From JADMIH01 sp036399775 (GTDB lineage Bacteria > Chloroflexota > Chloroflexia > QHBQ01 > JADMIH01): 64,000 nt of DNA. The notes below the pieces were generated by a model. That model was given only the letters and a program-made list of their open reading frames with translations. It was not told the origin of the DNA and ran no database searches. The translations under genes and the position numbers were made by a program. Of this stretch, positions 41,566 through 50,173 are shown piece by piece (position 1 is the first letter of the stretch; every line of letters starts with the position of its first letter). The stretch lies in contig DASWMJ010000037.1 of assembly GCA_036399775.1 (NCBI GenBank), positions 1-64,000 of the forward strand, given 5' to 3'.

Positions 41566-42341
41566 AAGAATTGCCCCTGGAAGGTAGAGTGGCGCTCGTG
41601 ACCGGAGTAAGCAGGCGTATCGGCATAGGCTTCGCGGTAGCTGACCGGATGGCCTCTATGGGCGCAGACCTGTTTGTGCACTCCTTCATACCCTTCGATG
41701 AGGGTAATCCCTGGGGTGCGGACCGGGGCGGCATAGGGCCTCTGCTTGAGGAATTGCGGGCGCATGGCAGACGGGTCGAGCACATAGATGCCGACTTCGC
41801 GGACCCGGTGGCACCCCGGCGTGTTATAGAAGCTGCCGTCCAGGCATACGGCCACGTTGATATACTGGTGGCGAATCATGCTTACTATAAGGACGAAAAC
41901 GGGAGTCTGGAAGACCTGACGGCCCAGGATATAGATATGACAATGCAGGTGAACGTGCGAGGGAGCCTGTTGCTTGTGAAGGAGTTCGCCACCCGGCACG
42001 ATGGGCGTCCGGGCGGGCGCGTGGTGCTGTTTACGTCGGGCCAACACCTGGGGCCGATGCCGGGTGAGTTGGCTTACGTCGCCTCTAAGGGAGCTTTGCA
42101 CCAGCTAACAGCAAGTCTGTCGGCGCACCTCATCACCAGGGGTATTACCGTCAACACGGTCAACCCTGGAGGCACCGACACGGGCTGGGCGACCGGCGAT
42201 CTGTACGAGGCCATTCGCGCCAGACACCCCCAGGGCCGTTGGGGACAACCCGAAGATGCCGCCAGGCTGGTGGCGTGGCTGGCAACCGACGATGCGTCCT
42301 GGATAACCGGACAGGTTATCAACTCTACGGGTGGGGGATAA
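41562..42341 (+). CDS. SDR-family oxidoreductase
   Basis: A 259-residue short-chain dehydrogenase. The NAD(P)-binding motif is VALVTGVSRRIGIGFAVADR, HIDADFADP supplies the second cofactor contact, NHAY (NNAG equivalent, with Asn-His replacing Asn-Asn) follows strand 4, and the catalytic Ser and YxxxK are in LFTSGQH and YVASKGAL. The C-terminus GQVINSTGGG is typical. AAGGAG lies six bases before ATG 41562, and the ATG overlaps the preceding stop (ATGA), so it is coupled to the membrane-protein gene; the substrate is unknown. Confidence 0.86.
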   Translation: MKELPLEGRVALVTGVSRRIGIGFAVADRMASMGADLFVHSFIPFDEGNPWGADRGGIGPLLEELRAHGRRVEHIDADFADPVAPRRVIEAAVQAYGHVDILVANHAYYKDENGSLEDLTAQDIDMTMQVNVRGSLLLVKEFATRHDGRPGGRVVLFTSGQHLGPMPGELAYVASKGALHQLTASLSAHLITRGITVNTVNPGGTDTGWATGDLYEAIRARHPQGRWGQPEDAARLVAWLATDDASWITGQVINSTGGG

Positions 42342-42457
42342 TTACCGTCAGCGGCAACAACATTACCGCCTCCCGACCGGCTTATCCCGCGGGGAAATGC
42401 GCTACACCAGGAACAGCCGGATAAGGACCGCCGAACTTCACGCCGGATCGACTGCCT

Positions 42458-43159
42458 ATGCCCGCCAGTGATTTGCTCCCTTATATCTTCACCAATACGC
42501 GCCTCCCCCTCGCGGTGCAATTCGCCCACTGGGTCCAGGCGTCGCCCCGCTTTCGCGCGTTCGCCGAAACATACCGTGATAAAATCCGCAAAAAGGTGCG
42601 CGGAATCACGGAGGCCGAGGGCTATCGCGACCTGCAAGCCGAGCTGGCCACGGCCTATTTCCTGGTACTGCAACGGCGGTTCCTGGTCGAGTATGAGAAG
42701 TATGGAACGGGCAAACAGCGCGGGCCTGACTTCTCCATCACCTACAAGACCCATATCCGCTTCGATGTCGAAGTCACCCGGCTTCGTGGGAGCCAGGCAG
42801 GGTCATCACTGGAGGTGGGCAAACTGGCCCACGCGGTATGCGCCAAGCTGGTGCAACTCCCACCGAGCATGATGAATATCCTTGTCCTGACCGCCGACGA
42901 CGCGCCACATAGCGGGGAGGACTTGACGAGCAGGCTTGGGAGCGCAGTGACGCTGCTGCAAGAGCGGATCGAGCGCAAGGACGACGAGTACTTTACCCGG
43001 CGCGGCTTCCTCGGCGCGCGTGATTTTGTCAGGCACTATAGCAGGCTAAGCGCCATTCGCCTGGTCACGCCGGACGCGCCGCCCGTTCTTCGGCTCCAAC
43101 CCCAGGCCCGCCACCCCCTCCCACCCGACCTCGCTAACCTCCTGCGCCGGGATGAATAG
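42458..43159 (+). CDS. Hypothetical protein, possibly a restriction-endonuclease-like fold
   Basis: A 233-residue protein I do not recognise. The region RGPDFSITYKTHIRFDVEVTR has the spacing of a PD-(D/E)xK-like core (Asp after Pro, then E-x-T with Thr in place of Lys), which is only suggestive. The N-terminal half is helical and rich in Arg. There is no clear ribosome site before the ATG, and the next gene converges on it. Confidence 0.5.
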   Translation: MPASDLLPYIFTNTRLPLAVQFAHWVQASPRFRAFAETYRDKIRKKVRGITEAEGYRDLQAELATAYFLVLQRRFLVEYEKYGTGKQRGPDFSITYKTHIRFDVEVTRLRGSQAGSSLEVGKLAHAVCAKLVQLPPSMMNILVLTADDAPHSGEDLTSRLGSAVTLLQERIERKDDEYFTRRGFLGARDFVRHYSRLSAIRLVTPDAPPVLRLQPQARHPLPPDLANLLRRDE

Positions 43160-43194
43160 CGGCTGGTTATTCCGGGCAGCAGCAAAATTCGTAT

Positions 43195-43890
43195 TTACTT
43201 GACCTTCTCCACAGTCCGAGTACCACCAGGACTGGCTATAATCACGCGGCCTGCTATGTTGGCGAAGATGCCGTGCTCCACGACGCCTGTGATGCGGATT
43301 ATCTGCTGAGAAAGGTACGCGGGGTCGTCTACTATGGGGAACTTGCAATCTACCAGGTAATTGCCTGAGTCTGTAATGAACGGTCCGCCCTCCTCGGTGG
43401 CGCGGCGTTGGGGTTGGCAGCCCAACTCGGCTAGAGCGGTACAGGTGCGCGACCAGCCGAAGGTTACTACCTCCACAGGCACAGGGGTGCGCTCCCCCAG
43501 CTTCTCCACCACTTTGCTTTCGTCCACGATAAGCGTCTCGACCTTGCTGGCGAGCGCCACTATCTTCTCCCTGAGCAGAGCGCCGCCCAACCCCTTGATG
43601 GCGTTGAGGTTCTTCAATTCCACCTCATCAGCGCCATCTATGGTTATATCCAACTGCTCGCATTCTTCCAGGGTGGTGAGACGTATGCCCAACTCACGCG
43701 CCAGGCGCGCCGTCCTCTCGGAGGTAGGCACGCACACGATGTCGAGGCCCTGCCGCACCCTCTCGGCGATCTCGCGCACGGCATATTGCGCCGTAGAGCC
43801 GGTCCCCAGCCCCACCGCCATGCCGTCATGCACGTACTCTATCGCGCAATGGGCAGCCGCCTGTTTGAGATGAGCCTGATCTGTGGTCAT
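43195..43890 (-). CDS. rpiA: Ribose-5-phosphate isomerase A
   Basis: Interconverts ribose 5-phosphate and ribulose 5-phosphate in the pentose phosphate pathway. The 231-residue product has AVGLGTGSTAQYAVREIAER, DITIDGADEVELKNLNAIKG (catalytic acids), GGALLREKIVA and VDESKVVEKLG. The bases before the ATG are wholly an agatttt-type heptamer block, so there is no normal ribosome site. Confidence 0.95.
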   Translation of the reverse strand: MTTDQAHLKQAAAHCAIEYVHDGMAVGLGTGSTAQYAVREIAERVRQGLDIVCVPTSERTARLARELGIRLTTLEECEQLDITIDGADEVELKNLNAIKGLGGALLREKIVALASKVETLIVDESKVVEKLGERTPVPVEVVTFGWSRTCTALAELGCQPQRRATEEGGPFITDSGNYLVDCKFPIVDDPAYLSQQIIRITGVVEHGIFANIAGRVIIASPGGTRTVEKVK

Positions 43891-43971
43891 TTTAGATTTT
43901 AGATTTTAGATTTTAGATTTTGGATCCCGTGCCGAAGTAATCTAAAATCCAAAATCCGAAATCTAAAATCG
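43888..43971. repeat. AT-rich seven-base repeats upstream of rpiA
   Basis: Agatttt heptamers (43891-43920) and their complement (tctaaaatccaaaatccg, 43941-43971) flank a short spacer. They could pair as a hairpin. They separate the rpiA start from the end of the response-regulator gene. Confidence 0.85.
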
Positions 43972-44700
43972 CTAGTCTCTTGGCACCGAGATGATGCCTA
44001 GTTGTAGGGCGAGGGTGGTGGCTTGTAGCTTGGAGTGGACGCCCATCTTCTTGATTATGTTCTGGATGTGGGTGCGTACCGTATTGGGGCTTAGGACGAA
44101 GTTCTCGCTTATCTCCTCGTTGCTGTGCCCCTTCGCCAGTTGTTCCAGTATCTCTATCTCCCTGGCCGACAGCTTCTCCCGCAACATCTGTGCCTGCTGT
44201 TCTTTCTGCTGCTGGCGGTGGAAGTGGGACAGGATGCGCGGGATCATGAAGGGCGGCACCACAGGCTCCCCCTCCGACGCGGTACGTACCGCCTGCACTA
44301 CCTCGTTCAATGCCTGCTGCTTGGTGATGTAGCCCGCAGCACCGGCGGCGATTGCCTCGGCCATGATAGCCTCGTCTGTATCGGCGGTGAGCACCACGAC
44401 AGTTGTGTTCTTACCCTCGGCTTTGAGGCCCTGTATCACTTCAAGCCCGGTCATCATCGGCATGTGGTAGTCTACCAACAGCACATCGGGGTCTTCCTCC
44501 AACGCCAGGCGCAGGCCCTCGTCGCCGGTGAATGCCATGCCCACTACTTTAATATCGTCCTGCATGTCGAGCACCACGCGCAGCATCTCGGTGAAGACCG
44601 GCTGGTCGTCCACCACGAGCACGCGGATCGGCCCGTCACGCTTCGGTATTATCGCGTGGCTATCCGTGATCCTCTCATCGCCGTTGGGGTAATTATTCAT
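43972..44700 (-). CDS. NarL/LuxR-family response regulator
   Basis: A 242-residue regulator: receiver domain RVLVVDDQPVFTEMLRVV (Asp pocket), VLLVDYHMPMMTGLEV (phospho-acceptor Asp) and VVLTADTD, AGAAGYITKQQAL (Lys); then a LuxR helix-turn-helix LSAREIEILEQLAKGHSN and NFVLSPNTVRTHIQNIIKKM. It overlaps the end of the sensor kinase by eight bases and is presumably its partner. Confidence 0.9.
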   Translation of the reverse strand: MNNYPNGDERITDSHAIIPKRDGPIRVLVVDDQPVFTEMLRVVLDMQDDIKVVGMAFTGDEGLRLALEEDPDVLLVDYHMPMMTGLEVIQGLKAEGKNTTVVVLTADTDEAIMAEAIAAGAAGYITKQQALNEVVQAVRTASEGEPVVPPFMIPRILSHFHRQQQKEQQAQMLREKLSAREIEILEQLAKGHSNEEISENFVLSPNTVRTHIQNIIKKMGVHSKLQATTLALQLGIISVPRD

Positions 44701-46546
44701 GTATCGCTAGTTCCCTCTCTTGCTCCTCGCTCGTGGCCCTGTTCTCGGCGAGGACATCGCTTGTTGGTATCGCACCGTTGCTCAGCCCATCAGCCTCCGC
44801 GCCGGCATCATGGTCCGTGTGCTTCCTGGATTTGCGCCCATTCCTGGCCTGTCCCTCACCATCCGCCGGGGTTTCTTCGGGCATGAGGCCCACAGTCACT
44901 TCCGCGATAGTGCCCTTGCCGGGCGCGGGTTGGAGCGAGAGCGTGCCGCCGTGCGCCTGCACTATGTGGTGCGCTATGTAGAGGCCGAGGCCGCTGCCCG
45001 GTATAGCCATAGTCTCTTTGCGCTGCACGCGATGGAACCGCTCGAATAGGCGGGGCACTTCGTCGGGGTCCACGCCTATGCCGTGATCGCGCACGTAGAT
45101 GATGGCCTGCCCCGATGCATGGTTACTCCTGAGCCGCACCTCCACAGGCCCGCCGTTAGGCGAGTATTTGATGGCGTTGGACAGGAGGTTGTTCAGCACC
45201 TGGCGCAGCCGCGTGGGGTCGGCGCGCACAGCCAGGCTATCCGGCCCTTTGACGCTGATGGTGTGCCTGCGGGTGGTAAGCTGCTGGTCTTTCACGACCG
45301 CGTCCACCAGCTTTCGCAGGTCGGTCTCAACGAAGCGATGGCTCAGGCCGCCCGCTTCCAGCAGGGATATAGCCATGATGTCGTCTATAAGGGTAATGAG
45401 GTGTTGCGCCTCGCCCTGTATCGCCGTCAGGAACTCCGTCTGCTGGCCTTCGTTCAGGTTGCTGCCGTGCTCCTTGAGCGCGCCTGCGTAGTTATAGACG
45501 TAGGAGACCGGCGTCTTCAGTTCGTGCGACACCATGCTGGTGAACTCCGACTTGAGCCTGTCTATCTCCTCGATGCGCTGGCGGGCCTCCGATTCTGTGA
45601 CGAGCGCCTCTTGAAGTTCTACGTTGGCCTCCTCAAGCTCCTGGCGCGTCCTGGCTAGCTTTTCGGCCTCCTCGCGGGCGCTCTGCAACAGGGACTCGTT
45701 TTCCGACGCGGCGGTTGCGAGGCGCTGGCGCATCGTTTCAAGGACGGTGGCGAGCTCGCCTATCTCGTCCTTCGAATGCACGGCGACGGCGGTCTGGAGA
45801 TCGCCGGAGGAGATGCCCTGGATGTTGCGCATCAGGCGGCGGAGCGGCGCTGTGAAGCCTTCTGTGAGGAGGGTGACGGTCACGAGGGTGCCGATTATGC
45901 CGAACAGCGACCAGATGAGAAGCTGAGCGGAGATTTCGTCTACCTTAGCCCCCAGGGCTACCTGCCCCTCTACCACCTGATCGTTCTTTTTGATGATGAA
46001 GCTCTCGATGGCGTTGCTGAGGCCCAGGCGGGCGGTCTCGCCCTGCACCCGTTTGAGGCTCAACAACTCTTCCATCTGCCTGTGCCTCTTGTTGAGGAAG
46101 TTGTTTACAAATGCCTGCACGAGGTTCGCATCTGATGTTGGCCCTACCTCCTGGAAGTTCAGGCGGGACAGTTCCATCGTCTCGCGGGCAAGCACGCTAT
46201 AGTTGCGGCTGATGCGGCTGATGTTGTCTATGGCCTGCCTGTCTTCCTCTGCGGAGAGGAGCGGCTCGATCTGGTTGACCGCATCCTCCTGCTGACGAAC
46301 GGTGTCGTTGTACTCGACCAGGAGGCTGAGGTCGCCCAACTGCTCGTAAGTGCGGGCGGCCACAACCTGACGCAGCACGGCGGCACGCAAATCGTTGGCG
46401 TGCCGGAGCACCTGTTGGTCGCGGCTGATGAGGGCGGCGTAGCGATGGTTGATGTCGGAGAGGGTGGTAAGGAAAAACGCTACCAGCACTAACGCTACTG
46501 ATATAAGCGCCACGTAGCCGAGGAATATCTTGTGGCGTATACGCAT
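44693..46546 (-). CDS. Membrane sensor histidine kinase (HisKA type)
   Basis: A 617-residue kinase. TM1 is at residues 7-29, a periplasmic helical sensor of about 175 residues follows, TM2 is at 208-228, then a HAMP domain (TAPLRRLMRNIQGISSGDL), a long coiled coil (REEAEKLARTRQELEEANVE), HisKA with His341 in SMVSHELKTPVSY, and the ATPase domain with NNLLSNAIKYSPNGG, VRDHGIGVD and GSGLGLYIAHH. The C-terminal 60 residues are charged and variable. The sensor has no cysteine or recognised ligand motif. It is the HisKA (not HisKA_3) kind yet sits with a NarL-type regulator, an uncommon pairing. Confidence 0.92.
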   Translation of the reverse strand: MRIRHKIFLGYVALISVALVLVAFFLTTLSDINHRYAALISRDQQVLRHANDLRAAVLRQVVAARTYEQLGDLSLLVEYNDTVRQQEDAVNQIEPLLSAEEDRQAIDNISRISRNYSVLARETMELSRLNFQEVGPTSDANLVQAFVNNFLNKRHRQMEELLSLKRVQGETARLGLSNAIESFIIKKNDQVVEGQVALGAKVDEISAQLLIWSLFGIIGTLVTVTLLTEGFTAPLRRLMRNIQGISSGDLQTAVAVHSKDEIGELATVLETMRQRLATAASENESLLQSAREEAEKLARTRQELEEANVELQEALVTESEARQRIEEIDRLKSEFTSMVSHELKTPVSYVYNYAGALKEHGSNLNEGQQTEFLTAIQGEAQHLITLIDDIMAISLLEAGGLSHRFVETDLRKLVDAVVKDQQLTTRRHTISVKGPDSLAVRADPTRLRQVLNNLLSNAIKYSPNGGPVEVRLRSNHASGQAIIYVRDHGIGVDPDEVPRLFERFHRVQRKETMAIPGSGLGLYIAHHIVQAHGGTLSLQPAPGKGTIAEVTVGLMPEETPADGEGQARNGRKSRKHTDHDAGAEADGLSNGAIPTSDVLAENRATSEEQERELAIHE

Positions 46547-46726
46547 AGAGTAACCAGTGGTCAGTGACCAGGAGCCGGGGTTGGTGATTAGCGTGTAAGT
46601 GGCATATCATCATGTGCATGAAGGCATACAGGCACCCGGAAAGTATAGCAACGGCTTATACAATATGTCAAGCAGGCTATGGCCGCAGGCAGGGTTTAAT
46701 CGTTCTGTCAGAATTCATGTGCCCAC

Positions 46727-46850
46727 ATTGCCCGGCGAATGAATTCGCGGGCAACCTCTACAAAGTCGCCATGCGGCGACTACTCAATCCAGCATAGTCC
46801 GCGTAGGCGGACTTTGTTTGTGTCGCCCGCGAGTTCATTGGCCGGGCGGT
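46727..46850. repeat. Cloverleaf-like repeat, copy 2
   Basis: Same architecture as the copy at 39336: 26-base outer arms (46730-46755 and 46822-46847, with three mismatches) and two inner hairpins agtcgcc-atgc-ggcgact and agtccgc-gtag-gcggact. It fills much of the gap between the kinase genes (46547-46869), where no other feature is seen. Confidence 0.85.
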
Positions 46851-46869
46851 GCCAGAGAAGGTAATCGCC

Positions 46870-48732
46870 TTACGGACGCAAACGCTTCAACTCTTCCAGC
46901 TTGCGCATAATCAGTTCGCGGGCGGCATCAATATCCACCTTGCCCTTTGTCTTCTTTATGACATCCGCAAGGAGGTCAAACAGGGCGGTCTTCTTCCCTT
47001 CCATGTATGCCTTTACCGCCTCCGGGTTGGCCGCCAGCACCTCGTCCACCAGCTTTTCGAGGGCCGAGGGTGTAGGGGCTGCCACAGGTAGGGAAGTAAC
47101 GGTTGCTGGAACAGGTGGCGGAGGCAGAGGCGTCTCTGTGGCCTGGGGCGGCGGTGGCGGCGGGGGCATAGATGTCTCAGTAGGGAGCGGTGGAGGGGGA
47201 GGAGGCACCTCTGTCTCCGTAGGCGCGGGCACGGGCGTATCAGCAGGTGGAGGCGGCGATGGGGGAGACGTGGGCGGTATCTCGGCCAGCGGCGCAGACG
47301 TTTCCGTGGGCGCGGGCAAAGGCGTATCTGAGGGCAAAGCCGTAGGAGGCTCCGATATCTGAGTGGGTGTCTGCTCAGCCGCGAACGCGGACACAGGTAG
47401 AGGCGCAGATGTTTCCGAAGCCAGTATAAGGACGGGTGTCGTGGTTGGCGTAATCAATACAGCCACGCCCTGAGCCTGCCGGTCCCTATCTGCCAAGAGC
47501 GCGAACAGCCCGGCCAGCCCCAGGCCAAGCCCCACCACCGCGAGCAGGACGGCAGGCAACCAGCTTTTGCGGCTGCCCTGTGAGACATTCACTACCTGCA
47601 CGGCGCGATTCGGCTCTACCGCGACATAGGGTAGCGCGGACCCTATCCCCGTTTGCGAGACAGGCGCGACACCAAAGTGCGTCGTTTGCGCCTTCACAGG
47701 GGGCACTACCCGCGCCTGGTTCTTCAGGGTGCGCGCCGGTAGCTGCCTGCCCTGGTCGGAGGGGTGCAGATTGGCCGCAACAGAGGGCAGTATTTCCGTG
47801 CCTGCCCTTGCGGATAACTGAGACGCAGCCCCTTTGGAGGGTTGTGTCGCCTGGCCGAACGAAGACATTATATGTCGAAGATCTGCTGCCAACGCCTCGG
47901 CGGTGGGATAGCGCATGCGAGGGTCTTTGTGCAGGCAGCGCATCACCACTGCCTCCAACGAAGCGGGGGCGTGCGGCGCGAGCATGTGCAGGGGCGCAGG
48001 CTGCTCCCATACCTGTTTGTAGGCTACCGCCACAGGATTGTCGCCCATGAATGGAGGCGTGCCCGCGAGCATCTCGTACATCACGCAGCCCAGCGAATAA
48101 ATATCGGAGGCAGGAGTGACGGGCGCGCCGGTAGCCTGCTCAGGCGACAGGTAGGCTGCGGTGCCGAAGGTCATGCCTGTCTGGGTCAGCGCGGGGCCGG
48201 ATATCGCCTTCACGATACCGAAGTCGGTCAGGCACACGCCGCCCTGCCGGTCTATCATGATATTGTGGGGTTTAACGTCCCGATGGATGAGGCCGCGTGC
48301 GTGGGCAGCCGAGAGCGCACTACACAAAGGGAGCGCGACAGCCGCCATCTCCTCAGGCGAGAACCGGCCCGCCTCAACCAGCGCGGCCCGGAGGTTCTTA
48401 CCTTCGATGAACTGCATTACGATGAAGAGCGTGCCGTCCGGTCCCTCACCGAAGTCGTAGATAGAGACGATGCTGGGGTGCGAAAGGCTCGCTACGACCT
48501 TTGCTTCTACGCTGAAGCGCTGGCGTGCGTCTTTGTCCCAGGCGAATTGCGGGTGCAGAAGCTTGATCGCCACCGGGCGGTCCAGGTGGTCATCGTGGGC
48601 GCAGAAGACCTCGGCTGCCCCGCCTTCGCCTATCTTCTGAAGAAGGCGATAGCGCCCCGCCAACTTTCGCGTGTCCCCGAAAGTGCGCGTCGCATGGTCA
48701 ATGTCGGGCCGCAAAGGAGATGTGCTCACCAA
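46870..48732 (-). CDS. PknB-type Ser/Thr protein kinase with predicted external GatB/YqeY-like domain
   Basis: A 620-residue transmembrane kinase. The catalytic domain is complete: YRLLQKIGEGGAAEVF, AIKLLHP (Lys), GLIHRDVKPHNIMID (catalytic Asp), LTDFGIVKAI and SDIYSLGCVMYEML. A single TM segment is near residue 390-412 (WLPAVLLAVVGLGLGLAGLF). About 130 residues of Pro/Thr/Glu-rich linker follow. The last 60 residues (ALEKLVDEVLAANPEAVKAY, KKTKGKVDIDAARELIMRKL) match the GatB/YqeY C-terminal domain pattern (V-x-E-V-x-x-N-P-x-x-V-x-x-Y, T-x-G-K). With one TM segment this domain would be outside the cell. Start: TTG 48732 or GTG 48729. Confidence 0.85.
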   Translation of the reverse strand: MVSTSPLRPDIDHATRTFGDTRKLAGRYRLLQKIGEGGAAEVFCAHDDHLDRPVAIKLLHPQFAWDKDARQRFSVEAKVVASLSHPSIVSIYDFGEGPDGTLFIVMQFIEGKNLRAALVEAGRFSPEEMAAVALPLCSALSAAHARGLIHRDVKPHNIMIDRQGGVCLTDFGIVKAISGPALTQTGMTFGTAAYLSPEQATGAPVTPASDIYSLGCVMYEMLAGTPPFMGDNPVAVAYKQVWEQPAPLHMLAPHAPASLEAVVMRCLHKDPRMRYPTAEALAADLRHIMSSFGQATQPSKGAASQLSARAGTEILPSVAANLHPSDQGRQLPARTLKNQARVVPPVKAQTTHFGVAPVSQTGIGSALPYVAVEPNRAVQVVNVSQGSRKSWLPAVLLAVVGLGLGLAGLFALLADRDRQAQGVAVLITPTTTPVLILASETSAPLPVSAFAAEQTPTQISEPPTALPSDTPLPAPTETSAPLAEIPPTSPPSPPPPADTPVPAPTETEVPPPPPPLPTETSMPPPPPPPQATETPLPPPPVPATVTSLPVAAPTPSALEKLVDEVLAANPEAVKAYMEGKKTALFDLLADVIKKTKGKVDIDAARELIMRKLEELKRLRP

Positions 48733-48812
48733 ATATTACTTACTCTCTTTACCGTAATTCGTAATCAATATCCCACCATTTAAAACGCCCACCACGCCCA
48801 ATAGATAGCACG

Positions 48813-48950
48813 TAGCAGGCCAATGGTCGTGCGAGGCGCAGCCCCGCCTGCTAAGCTCATAGTCTTGGATTACAAACGTCTTGTTAAAACAAACAATAAA
48901 GAGTCACGTCTGACGCTCCGCGCCGAACGTGACTTTTCATTGTTTGTTTT
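48813..48950 (+). promoter_or_regulatory. Candidate PyrR-controlled attenuator leader upstream of pyrR
   Basis: tagcaggc (48813-48820) pairs with gcctgcta (48846-48853). Inside, GTC-gtgcga-GGC (48826-48837) matches the PyrR binding-loop form GUC-CNGNGA-GGC except for the first loop base. Next comes a hairpin with arms of about 24 bases (48886-48909 and 48927-48950, two mismatches) whose 3' arm is T-rich and runs into TTTTATTT. This order, protein-binding hairpin then terminator, is what PyrR attenuators show. No plus-strand gene lies upstream that would need this terminator. Confidence 0.45.
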
Positions 48951-49083
48951 ATTTCCTCTTCCCATGTGTGGGGTATTGGATGTGCAAAACCCATTGACTC
49001 CACCCAGGCGCAGGTGTACCATCCGCAGACTTCAAGCGGGTTGGCGATTGGCGTAGGCTCTCATGTTATAAGGAAGCTGAGCT

Positions 49084-49191
49084 ATGGGCATTGATTGGAT
49101 TTTGTTTGTCTTGTTGGCTCTGATATGGATAGGCGCGGGCGGCCTCCACTGGAAGGGGCTGGGCAGGGGCCGCGCCAAGCATGACCGCTAA
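49084..49191 (+). CDS. Candidate 35-residue membrane peptide upstream of pyrR
   Basis: ATG 49084 with AAGGA (49070-49074) nine bases upstream. The product is MGIDWILFVLLALIWIGAGG followed by a basic tail (LHWKGLGRGRAKHDR): one hydrophobic segment and positive charges inside. Its TAA (49189-49191) overlaps the pyrR start by 11 bases, so its translation would be coupled to that of pyrR. It could be a small membrane protein or a leader peptide. No homology is claimed. Confidence 0.5.
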   Translation: MGIDWILFVLLALIWIGAGGLHWKGLGRGRAKHDR

Positions 49192-49744
49192 ATCGGACCA
49201 GTCTATCGTGCTGCTGGACGCGGAGGCGATACGCCGCGCATTGACGCGCATCTCCCATGAGATACTTGAGCGCAACGGCGGGACGCACGATCTTACGCTG
49301 GTAGGGATACGCTCAAGGGGCGGGCCGATGGCGGAACGCATCGCGGACCTGATAGAGCGTTTCGAGGGGGCCAGGGTGCCCGTTGCCGAGCTTGACGTTA
49401 CGCCCTACCGGGACGATAGGGATCAGGGGTCAGGGATCAGGGATCAGGTGCGGGGGATCGAGGTGCGCGGGCGGCGTGTCGTGCTGGTGGACGACGTTTT
49501 CTACACGGGTCGCACCGTGCGCGCAGCCATAGACGCGGTTATGGATATGGGTCGCCCCGCCAACATCCAGCTTGCCGTGCTGGTGGACCGGGGCCACAGA
49601 GAGCTACCCATCCGCGCCGACTACGTAGGCAAAAACACCCCCACCTCGCAAGCCGAACGCATCCAGGTCCACCTAACCGAAACCGACGGCGTAGACGAAG
49701 TGCTCCTGCTGCGCGAACAGGGGGCAGGGGTCGGGGATCGATAA
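49181..49744 (+). CDS. pyrR: PyrR: pyrimidine operon attenuation protein / uracil phosphoribosyltransferase
   Basis: Senses UMP and UTP and controls pyrimidine-gene transcription by binding leader RNA; often also converts uracil and PRPP to UMP. The 187-residue product has LTLVGIRSRGGPMAERIADL and the PRPP loop VVLVDDVFYTGRTVRAAIDA. Residues around YRDDRDQGSGIRDQVRG are an insertion encoded by ggggtca-type heptamers (49420-49448); the tail EQGAGVGDR also derives from such repeats. No pyr biosynthesis gene follows in the window, so autoregulation through the leader at 48813 is possible. Confidence 0.93.
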   Translation: MTAKSDQSIVLLDAEAIRRALTRISHEILERNGGTHDLTLVGIRSRGGPMAERIADLIERFEGARVPVAELDVTPYRDDRDQGSGIRDQVRGIEVRGRRVVLVDDVFYTGRTVRAAIDAVMDMGRPANIQLAVLVDRGHRELPIRADYVGKNTPTSQAERIQVHLTETDGVDEVLLLREQGAGVGDR

Positions 49745-49757
49745 ACTCGTATTACTG

Positions 49758-50027
49758 TCAGCTAGCTTTGGAGCCAGCAGCCTGGATAGAGATAACAGGC
49801 ATAGCCACTTCCACCTCTACCACATGGGCCTCTATCGGCTCGCCCTCCGGCATAGGCTCGCCGTCTTCTAACGTCCCCTCCAGGTGAAGTTGCAAAGCCT
49901 CTTGCATAAGCCTCAGCGTTTGCTCTTTTGTTTTACCCGTAGCCACGCAGCCCGGCACGTCCGGCGCATAGGCTGAGTAGTTGTGCTCAGACGGCTTCTC
50001 CAGGACTACCACTACTCTATATTTCAT
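49758..50027 (-). CDS. HicB-family antitoxin-like protein, no HicA seen
   Basis: An 89-residue HicB-type protein: YRVVVVLEKPSEHNYSAYAP, VPGCVATGKTKEQTLRLMQE and ALQLHLEGTLEDGEPMPEG. AGGAGG lies seven bases before the ATG. HicB normally pairs with the RNase HicA upstream or downstream; neither side carries one here, so it is an orphan or acts alone. Confidence 0.75.
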   Translation of the reverse strand: MKYRVVVVLEKPSEHNYSAYAPDVPGCVATGKTKEQTLRLMQEALQLHLEGTLEDGEPMPEGEPIEAHVVEVEVAMPVISIQAAGSKAS

Positions 50028-50173
50028 CCCTCGCCCTCCTAGTACCTATTAAACGATCTTAGAATTCATCTCAAAATGGTACACTGAAGGGATACCGCTT
50101 CAGGAGTACAATGGGCAGACATGCTAGGTAGGTATTCAGCACACCAGTATGCCGGTTTTGCTGGAGGTATGGA

